Positions 7,017 through 15,059 of a DNA stretch of 24,808 nucleotides are shown here, piece after piece. The notes beneath the pieces were generated by a model that saw nothing but the letters and a program-made list of their open reading frames with translations, was not told where the DNA came from and made no database searches. The DNA comes from a virus. The DNA lies in the IMG/VR virus record IMGVR_UViG_3300001472_000140, positions 1,552 through 26,359 of that record; one strand, given 5' to 3'. Every line of letters starts with the position of its first letter. Position 1 is the first letter of the stretch. The translations under genes and the position numbers were made by a program.

Positions 7017-8036
7017 TTAACTAGATTGTCTGTTTCTGATCATGTTAAGAATATCATCTGCTGACTTCTTTCCGCCTTCTGCTGGTGCAGTTGCTACTGG
7101 TTCAGCCGCTGGTGCTGGTGCAGTCTCTACTACTGGTGCAGTTGTTTCTGCTACTGCTGGTGCTGGAGCACTTACAGGAGCCACACTCGCTGTTGGAGTT
7201 GCTGGTACAGTTTGAGCTGGAGCCACAGTTGCCTGTGTTTGTGTTCCAACATCAAGTCCATAGGGTTTGTAAAACTGACCCCATTTTGCAGGATCATATA
7301 ACTCACCATTTACACTTGCTTCAAACATTTCTGCAATCGCCTGTACACCTTCTGGTGTTGGCTTTGAAGGAAGAAAGTCATTTAAGTTATGTAAACCATG
7401 TGTGTCAATAGCCGCCAAGTTTTCTTCTGTTAGAGCAGTTTCTTTTCTTGCCCATTTAGAAGTACTATAGTCAGCATATTGTCCTTTTGTTGTTTTAGCC
7501 AATCTAAAGTCAGTACCTGCTACATAGTCTGTTGGAAGGTTTTCCATATCAGGATCCATGAGTGCTGATTTTATAATGTTAAATATTTGTGGTCCAATCA
7601 CAAAACGTCTTACTGGATTTTCAGGACTCTCTTCATTTAGTGGATTTTCATTAACAAATCCTTGGAAGATGTAACTTCTTTTTTTCCAATATTTACGTCC
7701 CATATCCTCTAGTGAAGGATCTTTAAACCAAGGTCTTACCTCAGTTAGTACTGGACATGTTTCACCAGAGAACATTTCCATACAAGGAACTTGTACTGTT
7801 GTTGGCTTTTGATCGCCTCCAACAATTCCTGGGAATGTTAATCTGATCATTTGTCGTTCTACCCAAAAGAACGTGTTGTTTGGATCTGAGTCAGGTAAGA
7901 ACCTTAAAACGGTACTTGTTCCTTCATCGATGTTCCAAAAGGGGTATATTGCTTTATCGCCTTGAGCTGGGGAACTACTGCCTGGTTTGGATTCCATTGA
8001 TTGTAGTTTAGCTCTTATTTCTTGTAATGATGCCAT
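7017..8036 (-). CDS. gp32: gp32 single-stranded DNA-binding protein
   Basis: 339 aa (T4 gp32 is 301). It coats ssDNA in replication, repair and recombination. An N-terminal cooperativity region with basic residues (LQEIRAKLQ) is followed by the OB-fold core with VERQMIRLTFPG, VPCMEMFSGETCPV, RKYWKKRSYIFQGFV and KWARKETALTEE. Only two cysteines (C85 and C94) sit where T4 has its His/Cys zinc ligands, so zinc binding is doubtful. Residues ~250-320 are a low-complexity Pro/Ala/Val linker (DNA 7070-7250 is repetitive), ending in KKSADDILNMIRNRQSS rather than a long acidic tail. The ATG has CAGGAG 7 nt upstream. It leads the uvsX-uvsY operon, with a sigma70 promoter at 8100-8128 and a late-type box further up. 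Confidence 0.95.
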   Translation of the reverse strand: MASLQEIRAKLQSMESKPGSSSPAQGDKAIYPFWNIDEGTSTVLRFLPDSDPNNTFFWVERQMIRLTFPGIVGGDQKPTTVQVPCMEMFSGETCPVLTEVRPWFKDPSLEDMGRKYWKKRSYIFQGFVNENPLNEESPENPVRRFVIGPQIFNIIKSALMDPDMENLPTDYVAGTDFRLAKTTKGQYADYSTSKWARKETALTEENLAAIDTHGLHNLNDFLPSKPTPEGVQAIAEMFEASVNGELYDPAKWGQFYKPYGLDVGTQTQATVAPAQTVPATPTASVAPVSAPAPAVAETTAPVVETAPAPAAEPVATAPAEGGKKSADDILNMIRNRQSS

Positions 8037-8062
8037 GTTTGTCTCCTGTTATGCCATGTTTC

Positions 8063-8090
8063 GTCGTACCTTCTGTGTTTGGGGTACAAC
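8063..8090 (-). promoter_or_regulatory. Hairpin in the gp32 mRNA leader
   Basis: GTCGTACC (8063-8070) and GGTACAAC (8083-8090) form an 8-bp stem with one G-U pair and a 12-nt loop. It lies 27 nt upstream of the gp32 ATG. T4 gp32 represses its own translation by binding a structured leader, so an analogous operator is plausible. The leader also repeats ACATGGCAT before and at the start codon; the first copy makes a 2-codon ORF ending just before the Shine-Dalgarno. Confidence 0.45.
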
Positions 8091-8099
8091 TGTTTTATT

Positions 8100-8128
8100 A
8101 TTATAATGCCTTGATGCAAAAAAGTCAA
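8100..8128 (-). promoter_or_regulatory. Sigma70 promoter of the gp32-uvsX-uvsY operon
   Basis: Minus strand TTGACT (8128-8123), 17-nt spacer, TATAAT (8105-8100). The leader to the gp32 ATG is about 60 nt and holds the hairpin noted above. Confidence 0.8.
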
Positions 8129-8180
8129 GTACTTTTTGCAACTATTGGAAAATTAAATTACTTTATCTTTCCAACAAATT

Positions 8181-8188
8181 TATTTATC
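8181..8188 (-). promoter_or_regulatory. Late-type box GATAAATA upstream of gp32
   Basis: Minus strand GATAAATA, identical to the boxes before gp13, gp18, gp19 and the 731-aa gene, but ~145 nt from the gp32 ATG. It may give a second, late gp32 transcript. Confidence 0.45.
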
Positions 8189-8202
8189 TATAAACTATTA
8201 AT

Positions 8203-10398
8203 CTAGTCTACAAAACGGTCCATAAATGCTTCATATGACTCTGATGCTGTCATAGGAGCACTTTGTACATTGTGCTGACCTGCACTTAGTAAACAACTTT
8301 TAACTGCACCATACTCGAATTGGTTAAGTTGTCCACCAGCATTTAGTTTACTACTAATGCCATGTAAATAATTGCTTAGGGTTTCGTCTTTTGCTGAATT
8401 ACCTAAACTGCTAACTTTGTGACCTAATTGTTGATGGATTGTTTCAAACTCCATTAAGTCATCTTCTGCTAACATATCTTTAACACCAGCAAATGATTCT
8501 AACTCAATTGCTTTTGTAATTTTACTTTCAAAACTGTTTCTTCTGCTAGTCATTGCTTTAAGGCTGTCCATTACATTGGCAACCTTGTCATCAAAATGCG
8601 TTTCTGTAAATTTACTTTCTAAATCTAAATCATCTTGTAGTAGTTCTACATTATTATAATCAGTAACTGATTCTACTGCGTTTGCATATGACTTAACACC
8701 ACTTAATCTCTTAAATGTTGTTTTGATGTTGTTAATATTTTCCATTGCTAATGTTACAAACTCTTGATTTGCTTCATTAACTAGGTTTGCTTTTCTTACA
8801 TAACTAACAAACTCTTTTAATTTTCCAAACTCTTTAGACATATCAGTGATTGCTTCACCTATTGTATCAAAAGTTTCTCCGCCATTATGCAAATGTCTTG
8901 CCATTGCTCTTGCGGCTGACAGATTGTTTTCTGCCATTTTAAATTTCTCTTCTCCACGTTGTATTAATATACTGTGGATGTTTCTGCTTCTAGCACCACG
9001 AACTTCTTCGTTTACATCTTTATTGTGTCTCACAATAATTTTTACACTATCAGTTAGAGGTTGATAACTGGATTTTCTGCTACCAGTCATTTTACCTAAA
9101 CTTGCTTCTGTAACACTTTCCATATTTGACCTAGGTGCTGGTACTTCAAATGCATCTTGCATCTTTAGTAATCCATTTAAAATTGTCCATCCATGCATTT
9201 CTAATCCTTTCCCCCAAGTTGCTTCTAACTCTTGGTGATGAATTCCTTTTATAGGGTTACCCTCAGTATCAACATCCATTTTTGCTATATTGTCTGCTGT
9301 ATATCCACCTGTACCTTGGTTTCCTCTGTGGTCTATTATTGCCTTTACAAAAGCATTGAATCCATCTTGTGCATCCATATTAGGTTTTAAATTTTTTGAC
9401 CAGGACCATCCAGGGAAATCTTTTAGATACGGATGAGCAACTCCTACACTTTCTTTTTGTGCCATAATAGATGGTTTACTTTTAGCAACTCTGTCTAAAT
9501 AAATTTTATAGTGTTTTGGAGTTTCCTCTGGTGAGTAAATTTCTGCACCTGGTTCCTGCATTCTGTTATGATTCCATTCTGCTTGGCTCAGTGGTGAACC
9601 ATCTGTATGTACTAACATTCCATTAATTGTTTCAAGTCTTTCTGATAATGATATTGCTAATTCTATTGCTTCGTCTAAATCATGTTCTAGGCTTTCTCTA
9701 CTTACACCAGGTCGTCCATCTTCGTAATCACTAGGAACATCTGTAGTAAATGCAGGGTCAATAGTATCTTGTTTCATTTGTAACAGTCTTGCATTATTAA
9801 AAGCCTGGGTCATTTGGATAGCCGCCGCCGTTACACTAGGACCTTCTGCAGGTACTGTTGGTTTGGCTTGTTCTGCTCTCCATGCTTTTAAAAACTGAGC
9901 TTTAAAGTCAGGCATAAAATGACCAACTTTAACTTTTAATACTTTTAGTATAGCCTCTGTTCCGTCTAAATCTAACTCTTGCTGTTCTGGATTTTCTGAA
10001 ACTTGATCTACTTCTAGACCTGCAAGTTTTTTTAAAATATTCATATCTTCTGACATTTGAATTTCCTCTTTACTCTTTTTAGCAACATCTACTTTTTCAC
10101 CTTTTGGTTTAATCTGCTTATCAAATACAGAATAGTCAAAATCTAACAAATAATCTTGTGCTAGTTCTTTCAACATAGGCCTAATTTTTTCTATAGCCTC
10201 TCCTGGTGTACCTGTTTTTAAACTTAGATGTTTATCATTAGGGTCTATTCTGACCAAAATGTTAGGAGATTCACAAGCAAAACGAGTTGCTTCCATAGGA
10301 TCAATAACTAAATCGCCTTCTTTATTATAACTGCTTACTTCAAAACCGAATCCTTTAAGCAAGTTAAAAGTTTTTTCTGCCACTAATTTAATGTTCAT
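8203..10398 (-). CDS. Large late protein of unknown function, 731 aa
   Basis: 731 aa, mostly helical, no signal peptide or membrane segment. The N-terminal ~110 residues look like a small alpha/beta domain (MNIKLVAEKTFNLLKGFGFE, then LVRIDPNDKHLSLKTG), followed by a Lys/Glu-rich linker; the rest is long amphipathic helices. I do not recognise the family. A late box GATAAATA (10404-10411) ends 5 nt before the ATG with no Shine-Dalgarno, as for gp13, gp17 and gp4, so it is made late. A virion, scaffold or injected protein is therefore a reasonable guess. It ends about 165 nt before gp32. It has almost no cysteines, as expected of a cytoplasmic or capsid protein. Confidence 0.8.
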   Translation of the reverse strand: MNIKLVAEKTFNLLKGFGFEVSSYNKEGDLVIDPMEATRFACESPNILVRIDPNDKHLSLKTGTPGEAIEKIRPMLKELAQDYLLDFDYSVFDKQIKPKGEKVDVAKKSKEEIQMSEDMNILKKLAGLEVDQVSENPEQQELDLDGTEAILKVLKVKVGHFMPDFKAQFLKAWRAEQAKPTVPAEGPSVTAAAIQMTQAFNNARLLQMKQDTIDPAFTTDVPSDYEDGRPGVSRESLEHDLDEAIELAISLSERLETINGMLVHTDGSPLSQAEWNHNRMQEPGAEIYSPEETPKHYKIYLDRVAKSKPSIMAQKESVGVAHPYLKDFPGWSWSKNLKPNMDAQDGFNAFVKAIIDHRGNQGTGGYTADNIAKMDVDTEGNPIKGIHHQELEATWGKGLEMHGWTILNGLLKMQDAFEVPAPRSNMESVTEASLGKMTGSRKSSYQPLTDSVKIIVRHNKDVNEEVRGARSRNIHSILIQRGEEKFKMAENNLSAARAMARHLHNGGETFDTIGEAITDMSKEFGKLKEFVSYVRKANLVNEANQEFVTLAMENINNIKTTFKRLSGVKSYANAVESVTDYNNVELLQDDLDLESKFTETHFDDKVANVMDSLKAMTSRRNSFESKITKAIELESFAGVKDMLAEDDLMEFETIHQQLGHKVSSLGNSAKDETLSNYLHGISSKLNAGGQLNQFEYGAVKSCLLSAGQHNVQSAPMTASESYEAFMDRFVD

Positions 10399-10403
10399 AC
10401 GTC

Positions 10404-10411
10404 TATTTATC
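10404..10411 (-). promoter_or_regulatory. T4-type late promoter box of the 731-aa gene
   Basis: GATAAATA on the minus strand, followed by GACGT and the ATG (5-nt gap). It implies a start of transcription at or next to the initiation codon. Confidence 0.75.
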
Positions 10412-10416
10412 TGATC

Positions 10417-11082
10417 TTATACTCTTACTGAAAGATTGTTTAAAACTTTTTGTACATTTTCCACACTTGTTTCAACATTTATTACTATCCAGTAACTCTG
10501 CAAGTCTCCAGCATTAAACAAATAATGTGATTTAGTTGTATCTGTAAAGTAAACAAAGCCAGTATTCCAGTGTGTAATCTCTCCGTCCATAACAAAATTA
10601 AAATAAGGCGGATCTACATATTGTAAAGGAACAATTAATCTAAAACTATCTACAAACGGTATATTATGATCTCTATGTGGAGGAAAATAACCTCCTGGAT
10701 CTAGTCTTAGTATATGTGTTCTAAAAATACTATCTCCAAAAACGTCTAGTATTTCTTTTAATGGTGGATAATCAGCAACCGGAGTCCTTGTTTTAAAATC
10801 TTTTTCGTTATAATCTGTATTATTTTCCTGATTGTATTCCCTTAAACTATCTAAATCTGGTATGCCACTAAGTCCACCGTCTAAACTGGTGATACTTAAT
10901 CCTGCTCTGTTTACTGCCTTTCTGGGATTGTATTGTACAAATTTAAATTTACTATATACCCAATCTAAAAAATCGTCTGGATCTAAATAGTAATTCGTTT
11001 GGCATTGTTTTCCATATAATGCTAAACTATTAAGTGCTGTAGTTTCCAACAGCAATTCGTTTACAGTTTTTTTCTTTTCCAT
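10417..11082 (-). CDS. 2OG-Fe(II) oxygenase / Asp-Asn beta-hydroxylase-like protein
   Basis: 221 aa. The core reads ILRLDPGGYFPPHRDHNIP (HxD iron ligands H136 and D138), FRLIVPLQY, NTGFVYFTDTTKSHYLFN (probable distal His H186) and a final strand SYWIVINVE. This is the double-stranded beta-helix pattern of 2-oxoglutarate/Fe(II) oxygenases, closest to the aspartyl/asparaginyl beta-hydroxylase type. The usual 2OG-binding Arg about ten residues after the distal His is not obvious. Substrate unknown: protein side chain, nucleobase or small molecule. It starts in a 1-nt TAATG overlap with gp17, so it is co-translated with the terminase and is a late gene. Similar oxygenases are frequent in marine T4-like phages. 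Confidence 0.75.
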   Translation of the reverse strand: MEKKKTVNELLLETTALNSLALYGKQCQTNYYLDPDDFLDWVYSKFKFVQYNPRKAVNRAGLSITSLDGGLSGIPDLDSLREYNQENNTDYNEKDFKTRTPVADYPPLKEILDVFGDSIFRTHILRLDPGGYFPPHRDHNIPFVDSFRLIVPLQYVDPPYFNFVMDGEITHWNTGFVYFTDTTKSHYLFNAGDLQSYWIVINVETSVENVQKVLNNLSVRV

Positions 11083-12680
11083 TATATGATACCTATAGGC
11101 ATAGGATAATCTGTGTCGTCCTCAAATCCATTAGGGTCATTAGGGTCAACACTTAAACTACTATTTACAGCATTATAAACATCGTCTTCAAATTGACTTA
11201 TGTATTCTGTCATTCTGATTGCTATAACCAGTGCCATAACTAAGTCATCTGTTGCTCCAGGTTTTGCTTTAAAACTATTACCAGAGCTAACAAAGTTTTT
11301 TAATTCACTCACAAGTGCTTTACTTTTTAAGTGTAATTTATTACTCTCTACTAATCTTTTTAATTGTAAACAGGCTTCCATTTTATTTTTATGAGTAGTA
11401 TGATATCCTTTTCTGCCTTTTTTACCTTGTATGCGTTTAGGCTCGTGTAAAAAATCTCCTGGGAAAGTCTCTTCGCCAGTATCTCTAATAACAACTAAGG
11501 CGGCTTCACCAATTGTATTATTCTCTACAGTCCAATATATCTGTGATAAACCATTTGTTTGATCTTTTACATAATGCATTATTTCCAACATTACTTTAAT
11601 TTGTTTTTCTACAGGAGATTTATTATGATACCATTCTGCAACTTGTTCCATACTAGGAACTTCTAATACTTGTATTGCTGAGTTATCACCACCTGTACCA
11701 CTACTTGGATCTAATGTAACTAGGTATGTACTATCATGTGTAGGTTGCTTATACCAACGTACATTACCCATTTTAATTTTAGGCTCAACACCTTCCATAT
11801 CTACAAGTTTAAGTGGATCAATAAGTGTTTCATCATATATAATGAATTCACATTCATGCTCACGTCTAAAACGTTCTTCTCCTATCCTGCCTCGTTCTTC
11901 TGTAGCCCAAACAGGGTCTCTATCTGGGTGCTGATTCCAAGTTGCTAACATAGGCTTAAATCCGTTTACACCCAACTCCTGCTGGTTTCCATGGGCGTCA
12001 AATAATTTATTTGCTTGACCCCAAATCATAGCAAAAGTATCTTCGTCACTGTTAGGCGTACTTGTAATTATACATTTACCACCTGTTGCTAGTGTAGGAG
12101 ATAATGCTGTCCAAAATTCACTAGCAATTCTGGGAGGCACAAAAGCAAACTCGTCCAAGTAAACTAAAGTAAGTGACATACCCCTACCAGTGTTTTCTGT
12201 TGTTGTACTTGCTACTATTCTGCTACCGTTATCAAAACTTATGCTACCTTTATTGTACTCTGTAACACCTGCTCTGATATGATCTGGTACACTTTCGTAT
12301 GCATAACGAATACGTTGCATAATTTCCTGGGCACCTGCTTGTTTATGAGCCGCAACTAATATAGTACTATCTGGCCTAAACATAGCATACCATAATAAGT
12401 ATCCTGCCGCCACAGTAGTTTTACCCATCTGTCTGCCCAGCATATTGATACTGTATCTGAAATTGTTATAATTGTGGATTAATTCTAACTGATATTCAAA
12501 AGGGTCAAAGTCTATTCCGCCTTTTGTAGGATGTTGTATTTTTACATGATTTACCATAAAATACAGAGGACCTGTTTCTGCGTTAGCACAGTTCTTAAAG
12601 TCTTCTATAGTATCTGGTGTATATGCTACTTTACTGTAGCCTTGTTTAACCAGACTGGTGTCTGCTGTTCCTCTTGCCAT
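11082..12680 (-). CDS. gp17: Terminase large subunit gp17
   Basis: 532 aa (T4 gp17 is 610). It is the DNA-packaging motor ATPase and headful nuclease. Visible: adenine-binding region FDPFEYQ (58-64), Walker A GRQMGKTT (82-89), Walker B LVYLDEF (172-178) with catalytic E177, coupling motif TSTPN (206-210), and the RNase H-like nuclease starting with TLDPSSGTGGDNSA (D324) and ending with a late Asp in GATDDLVMAL. It lacks the extra ~80 residues of T4, as is usual in marine relatives. The ATG is 5 nt from a TATAAATA late box and has no Shine-Dalgarno. It is separated from gp16 by two unknown genes and overlaps the oxygenase gene by 1 nt. Confidence 0.97.
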   Translation of the reverse strand: MARGTADTSLVKQGYSKVAYTPDTIEDFKNCANAETGPLYFMVNHVKIQHPTKGGIDFDPFEYQLELIHNYNNFRYSINMLGRQMGKTTVAAGYLLWYAMFRPDSTILVAAHKQAGAQEIMQRIRYAYESVPDHIRAGVTEYNKGSISFDNGSRIVASTTTENTGRGMSLTLVYLDEFAFVPPRIASEFWTALSPTLATGGKCIITSTPNSDEDTFAMIWGQANKLFDAHGNQQELGVNGFKPMLATWNQHPDRDPVWATEERGRIGEERFRREHECEFIIYDETLIDPLKLVDMEGVEPKIKMGNVRWYKQPTHDSTYLVTLDPSSGTGGDNSAIQVLEVPSMEQVAEWYHNKSPVEKQIKVMLEIMHYVKDQTNGLSQIYWTVENNTIGEAALVVIRDTGEETFPGDFLHEPKRIQGKKGRKGYHTTHKNKMEACLQLKRLVESNKLHLKSKALVSELKNFVSSGNSFKAKPGATDDLVMALVIAIRMTEYISQFEDDVYNAVNSSLSVDPNDPNGFEDDTDYPMPIGII

Positions 12681-12685
12681 ACTAC

Positions 12686-12693
12686 TATTTATA
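12686..12693 (-). promoter_or_regulatory. T4 late promoter box TATAAATA of gp17
   Basis: Exact T4 late consensus on the minus strand, then GTAGT and the gp17 ATG (5-nt gap), placing the predicted transcription start at the start codon. Confidence 0.82.
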
Positions 12694-12704
12694 TAGTATA
12701 GGGT

Positions 12705-14138
12705 TTAGGATATGCTTTTTTTAAGTTTGTCTTTGAGGTAATTTACTAAAACTTCTTTGTCTGTAGAGTAACTTGCATCTTTTGGAGACACAACCATTAC
12801 TTTATCATCTTTAGGTTCTTCTGAATCACATGGCATTTCTGCTTCTGGTTCATCATGTGCTTCTGGTTCGTCATGTGCTTCTGGTTCGTCTTTATGCATG
12901 TCTTGTGGTAAAGTAAGTCCTGCAAGTTTAAGTACATCTGCTAAGTCTTGCATTGTTTCGCCACTTGCTTCAACACTAACAGAACCTTTATCAGTATTTT
13001 TATGTTGTTTAAACTCTACTGAGCCTTCAACTTGTTCTGGACTGTCTGGTTTAAGTTCTACAGGAGCAACCATTTGGTCTTCGCCGTAAGCATCGCTCAT
13101 TGCTTCACTCATTTCTACTTGATCTTTTTGCTTTAAATCTTCTTTACAGTCTTTGCACATTGCTTTTAACTTGTCTTGATCACAATCTGGATACTTTTTA
13201 CAAATTTCTGAAACACTCATTCCATCTTTACAGCATTTCATTACTTGTGATTTTGATGGCATGTCATCGCTCATTGCTTCCACAATTTCTGACAAACGTC
13301 TAAGTTGGTCTACTTCTTCTGAATATTTACTTTGCGTCATTTTAACTTTCTCCTTTGCCTTACTAGGATCTTTTTTGTCTTGACCCTCTGGATCTTGTGC
13401 TAATTCTCCAGCCTGTGCCTTTTTAAGCAAATCAGCAACCGTTTGTTTTTGTTGATCAGTTACTGTAGGCATTTTTACTTCATTACCATACTGTAGTATT
13501 TCTTCTTCAGAAGGTTCTGGCATATTTTCTGGTTCCATGCCAGGTAGTTCTGCTTGTACAGGATCTCCAGTTTGTTGTGCTAGTGCTTTTTGTAGGGCCA
13601 TAATCTGATTATACCCTGTAAAGCCTGAGCTTAAAATTGTTAGATATGGTGATAAAAATTGTTTTAGAGCAGGCATAAATCTTTTGTTTATACCTCTTTC
13701 GTTGTTAATCTGTCTTAATGCTTGTCTCATTAAATTAACGTCTGTGTCATCGCCCATTACATTAGATAAAACGTTTATAGGAACTTCCATATTTAATGAA
13801 GGTGCTAATTCATTTAAATCTACAGTTTCTGCTACTTCATTTTCTTGAGATAATTTTTCTATCTCTGAGGAAATTAAATTAGCAGTTTTAGGATTGTTTA
13901 ATAGTTTATCAAGCGTATCTGCTTTTTTAACTATATCTCTTACTCCAGGATTTGTACTGCCTCTCAGCCTATCAGTTGTTATTTCTGTTGCCTGAGCACT
14001 TCTTCCTGTAATAGTTTTATTTGTTCTTGTATGCTGAGCACTTGGGACTTGAGGAACAATCGCAGGTTTAGTTGCAATATTCGGATCATCATAATTAGGT
14101 GCTTCCAAAATGTTATCTAACATGTCCCTTAAATTCAT
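12705..14138 (-). CDS. Late protein of unknown function with Cys cluster and acidic repeats
   Basis: 477 aa. The N-terminal half is Asn/Gln/Leu-rich and helical. Residues ~300-345 hold six cysteines in KCCKDGMSVSEICKKYPDCD then AMCKDCKED, a helix-turn-helix-like or metal-binding looking segment (DNA about 13140-13245). A tandem acidic DEPEAH repeat follows (encoded at 12841-12894), then a basic end (LVNYLKDKLKKS). No family recognised. It overlaps the 232-aa gene by 1 nt (TAATG) upstream and ends 24 nt before gp17, so it sits between the terminase subunits. A role in packaging or head maturation is inferred from position only. Very acidic overall (pI not computed). Confidence 0.78.
   Translation of the reverse strand: MNLRDMLDNILEAPNYDDPNIATKPAIVPQVPSAQHTRTNKTITGRSAQATEITTDRLRGSTNPGVRDIVKKADTLDKLLNNPKTANLISSEIEKLSQENEVAETVDLNELAPSLNMEVPINVLSNVMGDDTDVNLMRQALRQINNERGINKRFMPALKQFLSPYLTILSSGFTGYNQIMALQKALAQQTGDPVQAELPGMEPENMPEPSEEEILQYGNEVKMPTVTDQQKQTVADLLKKAQAGELAQDPEGQDKKDPSKAKEKVKMTQSKYSEEVDQLRRLSEIVEAMSDDMPSKSQVMKCCKDGMSVSEICKKYPDCDQDKLKAMCKDCKEDLKQKDQVEMSEAMSDAYGEDQMVAPVELKPDSPEQVEGSVEFKQHKNTDKGSVSVEASGETMQDLADVLKLAGLTLPQDMHKDEPEAHDEPEAHDEPEAEMPCDSEEPKDDKVMVVSPKDASYSTDKEVLVNYLKDKLKKSIS
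12841..12894. repeat. 18-bp tandem repeat, 3 copies, in the 477-aa gene
   Basis: Units start at 12841, 12859 and 12877; the first two differ at one base, the third diverges in its last few bases. They encode the DEPEAH-type repeats. Such in-frame units change copy number easily. Confidence 0.8.
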
Positions 14139-14836
14139 TATACTATACCTTTGAGAGATTGGCTATGATTAGCAACCTGTTTTTGACTCTCTGTGCCTCT
14201 ACCCATGTTAGGCATACCGTGTATTTGAGCACCAAGTTCTTCTAAGTCTTTACCCATTAACTGATCTTTGTCTGGATAACTACGGAAGTAATCTGCGCCT
14301 TTGTCTTTTTTAATTTGTTCAAGAGCTTTCAAGAATTCTTTATTATATTCTTCACCAAAGTGTGATTTAGCAAAATCTATTTCTTCATTTTGCTTTTCGT
14401 AATGTGCTTGGTCTTCATCATTAAGTACTGCATCTTCTTCGCTTACCTGTCTTTCAACATCTGCTTTTGCTTTTTCTTCTGCCATTTCAGACTCTATTCT
14501 TCTAGGGTCTTTAACATTATATGCTAATACTCTTTCATGATCTAAACCTAAATTTACAGCACACCATACTTCTAGTATTCTTTCGTTGACTGGATATTTA
14601 AGTATAACATCTGTACTACATACTTCTGAAGTACATGTTGTACCTTTAGCTCTGTAAAACTCCATTGGATTCTCTTCAATAGGTGTTCTCTTGAATGGTG
14701 TAGCACTAACTAAATTGTATTTGGCTAAACATTTTTCTAGCATATCCATATGGTCTGCACCGCAATCTGCGGCAAACTTGATTCTGTAACCATGTTCTTT
14801 GTCTAATGATTCTGCTATGTAATTTTTAAGTTCCAT
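14138..14836 (-). CDS. Late protein of unknown function, 232 aa
   Basis: I choose the ATG at 14836 (MELKNYIAES). A late box GATAAATA lies at 14860-14867 and an ACGGAG Shine-Dalgarno just before the ATG. A longer reading to 14917 would cross the promoter and add a non-conserved hydrophobic stretch. The product is 232 aa: residues 1-75 form an alpha/beta region with four cysteines (C20, C32, C64, C69 approximately), the middle is charged coiled helix (EMAEEKAKADVERQVSEED), the end is Gly/Asn/Gln-rich and flexible. No family recognised. It lies between gp16 and gp17 with the 477-aa gene, overlapping it by 1 nt, which suggests a packaging or head role by context only. Confidence 0.75.
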   Translation of the reverse strand: MELKNYIAESLDKEHGYRIKFAADCGADHMDMLEKCLAKYNLVSATPFKRTPIEENPMEFYRAKGTTCTSEVCSTDVILKYPVNERILEVWCAVNLGLDHERVLAYNVKDPRRIESEMAEEKAKADVERQVSEEDAVLNDEDQAHYEKQNEEIDFAKSHFGEEYNKEFLKALEQIKKDKGADYFRSYPDKDQLMGKDLEELGAQIHGMPNMGRGTESQKQVANHSQSLKGIV

Positions 14837-14859
14837 ATTAATAACTCCGTTATAACACT

Positions 14860-14867
14860 TATTTATC
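14860..14867 (-). promoter_or_regulatory. T4-type late promoter box of the 232-aa gene
   Basis: GATAAATA on the minus strand, 23 nt from the ATG, leaving room for a leader with a Shine-Dalgarno. It is divergent from the plus-strand box at 14885-14892. Confidence 0.7.
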
Positions 14868-14884
14868 ACTTTCTGATTTTTTCT

Positions 14885-14892
14885 GCTAAATA
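14885..14892 (+). promoter_or_regulatory. Late-type box GCTAAATA on the plus strand
   Basis: GCTAAATA is followed by AAAAC and an ATG at 14898: the same 5-nt gap as in gp13, gp4, gp16, gp17 and the 731-aa gene. The second base departs from the late consensus, so strength is uncertain. Confidence 0.5.
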
Positions 14893-14897
14893 AAAAC

Positions 14898-15059
14898 ATG
14901 ACAAACAATACAAACATACTAGTAAGAGAACCACAAAATCCTGTAGAGGGCGAATATACTTTAGATAATTATGGTAATCTTGTGGTTTTTAAGGAAGGCA
15001 GATGGGTAGATATGACAAAATTAACTGTCTCCACCTCCGCCTTTTATGATTTTGAGTAA
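14898..15059 (+). CDS. Small plus-strand protein, 53 aa, the only likely gene on this strand
   Basis: Short gene read directly: begins MTNNTNILVREPQNP and continues YTLDNYGNLVVFKEGRW, ending SAFYDFE. It has a sensible residue mix: a Pro/Asn-rich start, then a beta-hairpin-like NYGNLVVFKEGRWVDM resembling small fibre or adhesin modules. It fills the only sizeable gap between minus-strand genes in this region. A late-type box ends 5 nt before its ATG. The last 13 codons lie antisense to the 3' end of gp16, so the true end may be functionally shorter. No family assigned. Against it: very short, and the promoter box is imperfect. Confidence 0.58.
   Translation: MTNNTNILVREPQNPVEGEYTLDNYGNLVVFKEGRWVDMTKLTVSTSAFYDFE

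Noticed and set aside
7085-7411. 108-aa Leu-rich plus-strand frame
   Set aside because: Complement of the gp32 Pro/Ala linker; repetitive LVLVQ pattern is a composition artefact.
14837-14917. Extended N-terminus (27 residues, hydrophobic) for the 232-aa gene
   Set aside because: It would span the late box at 14860-14867 and the Shine-Dalgarno; the ATG at 14836 fits both signals. The apparent signal peptide is noncoding.
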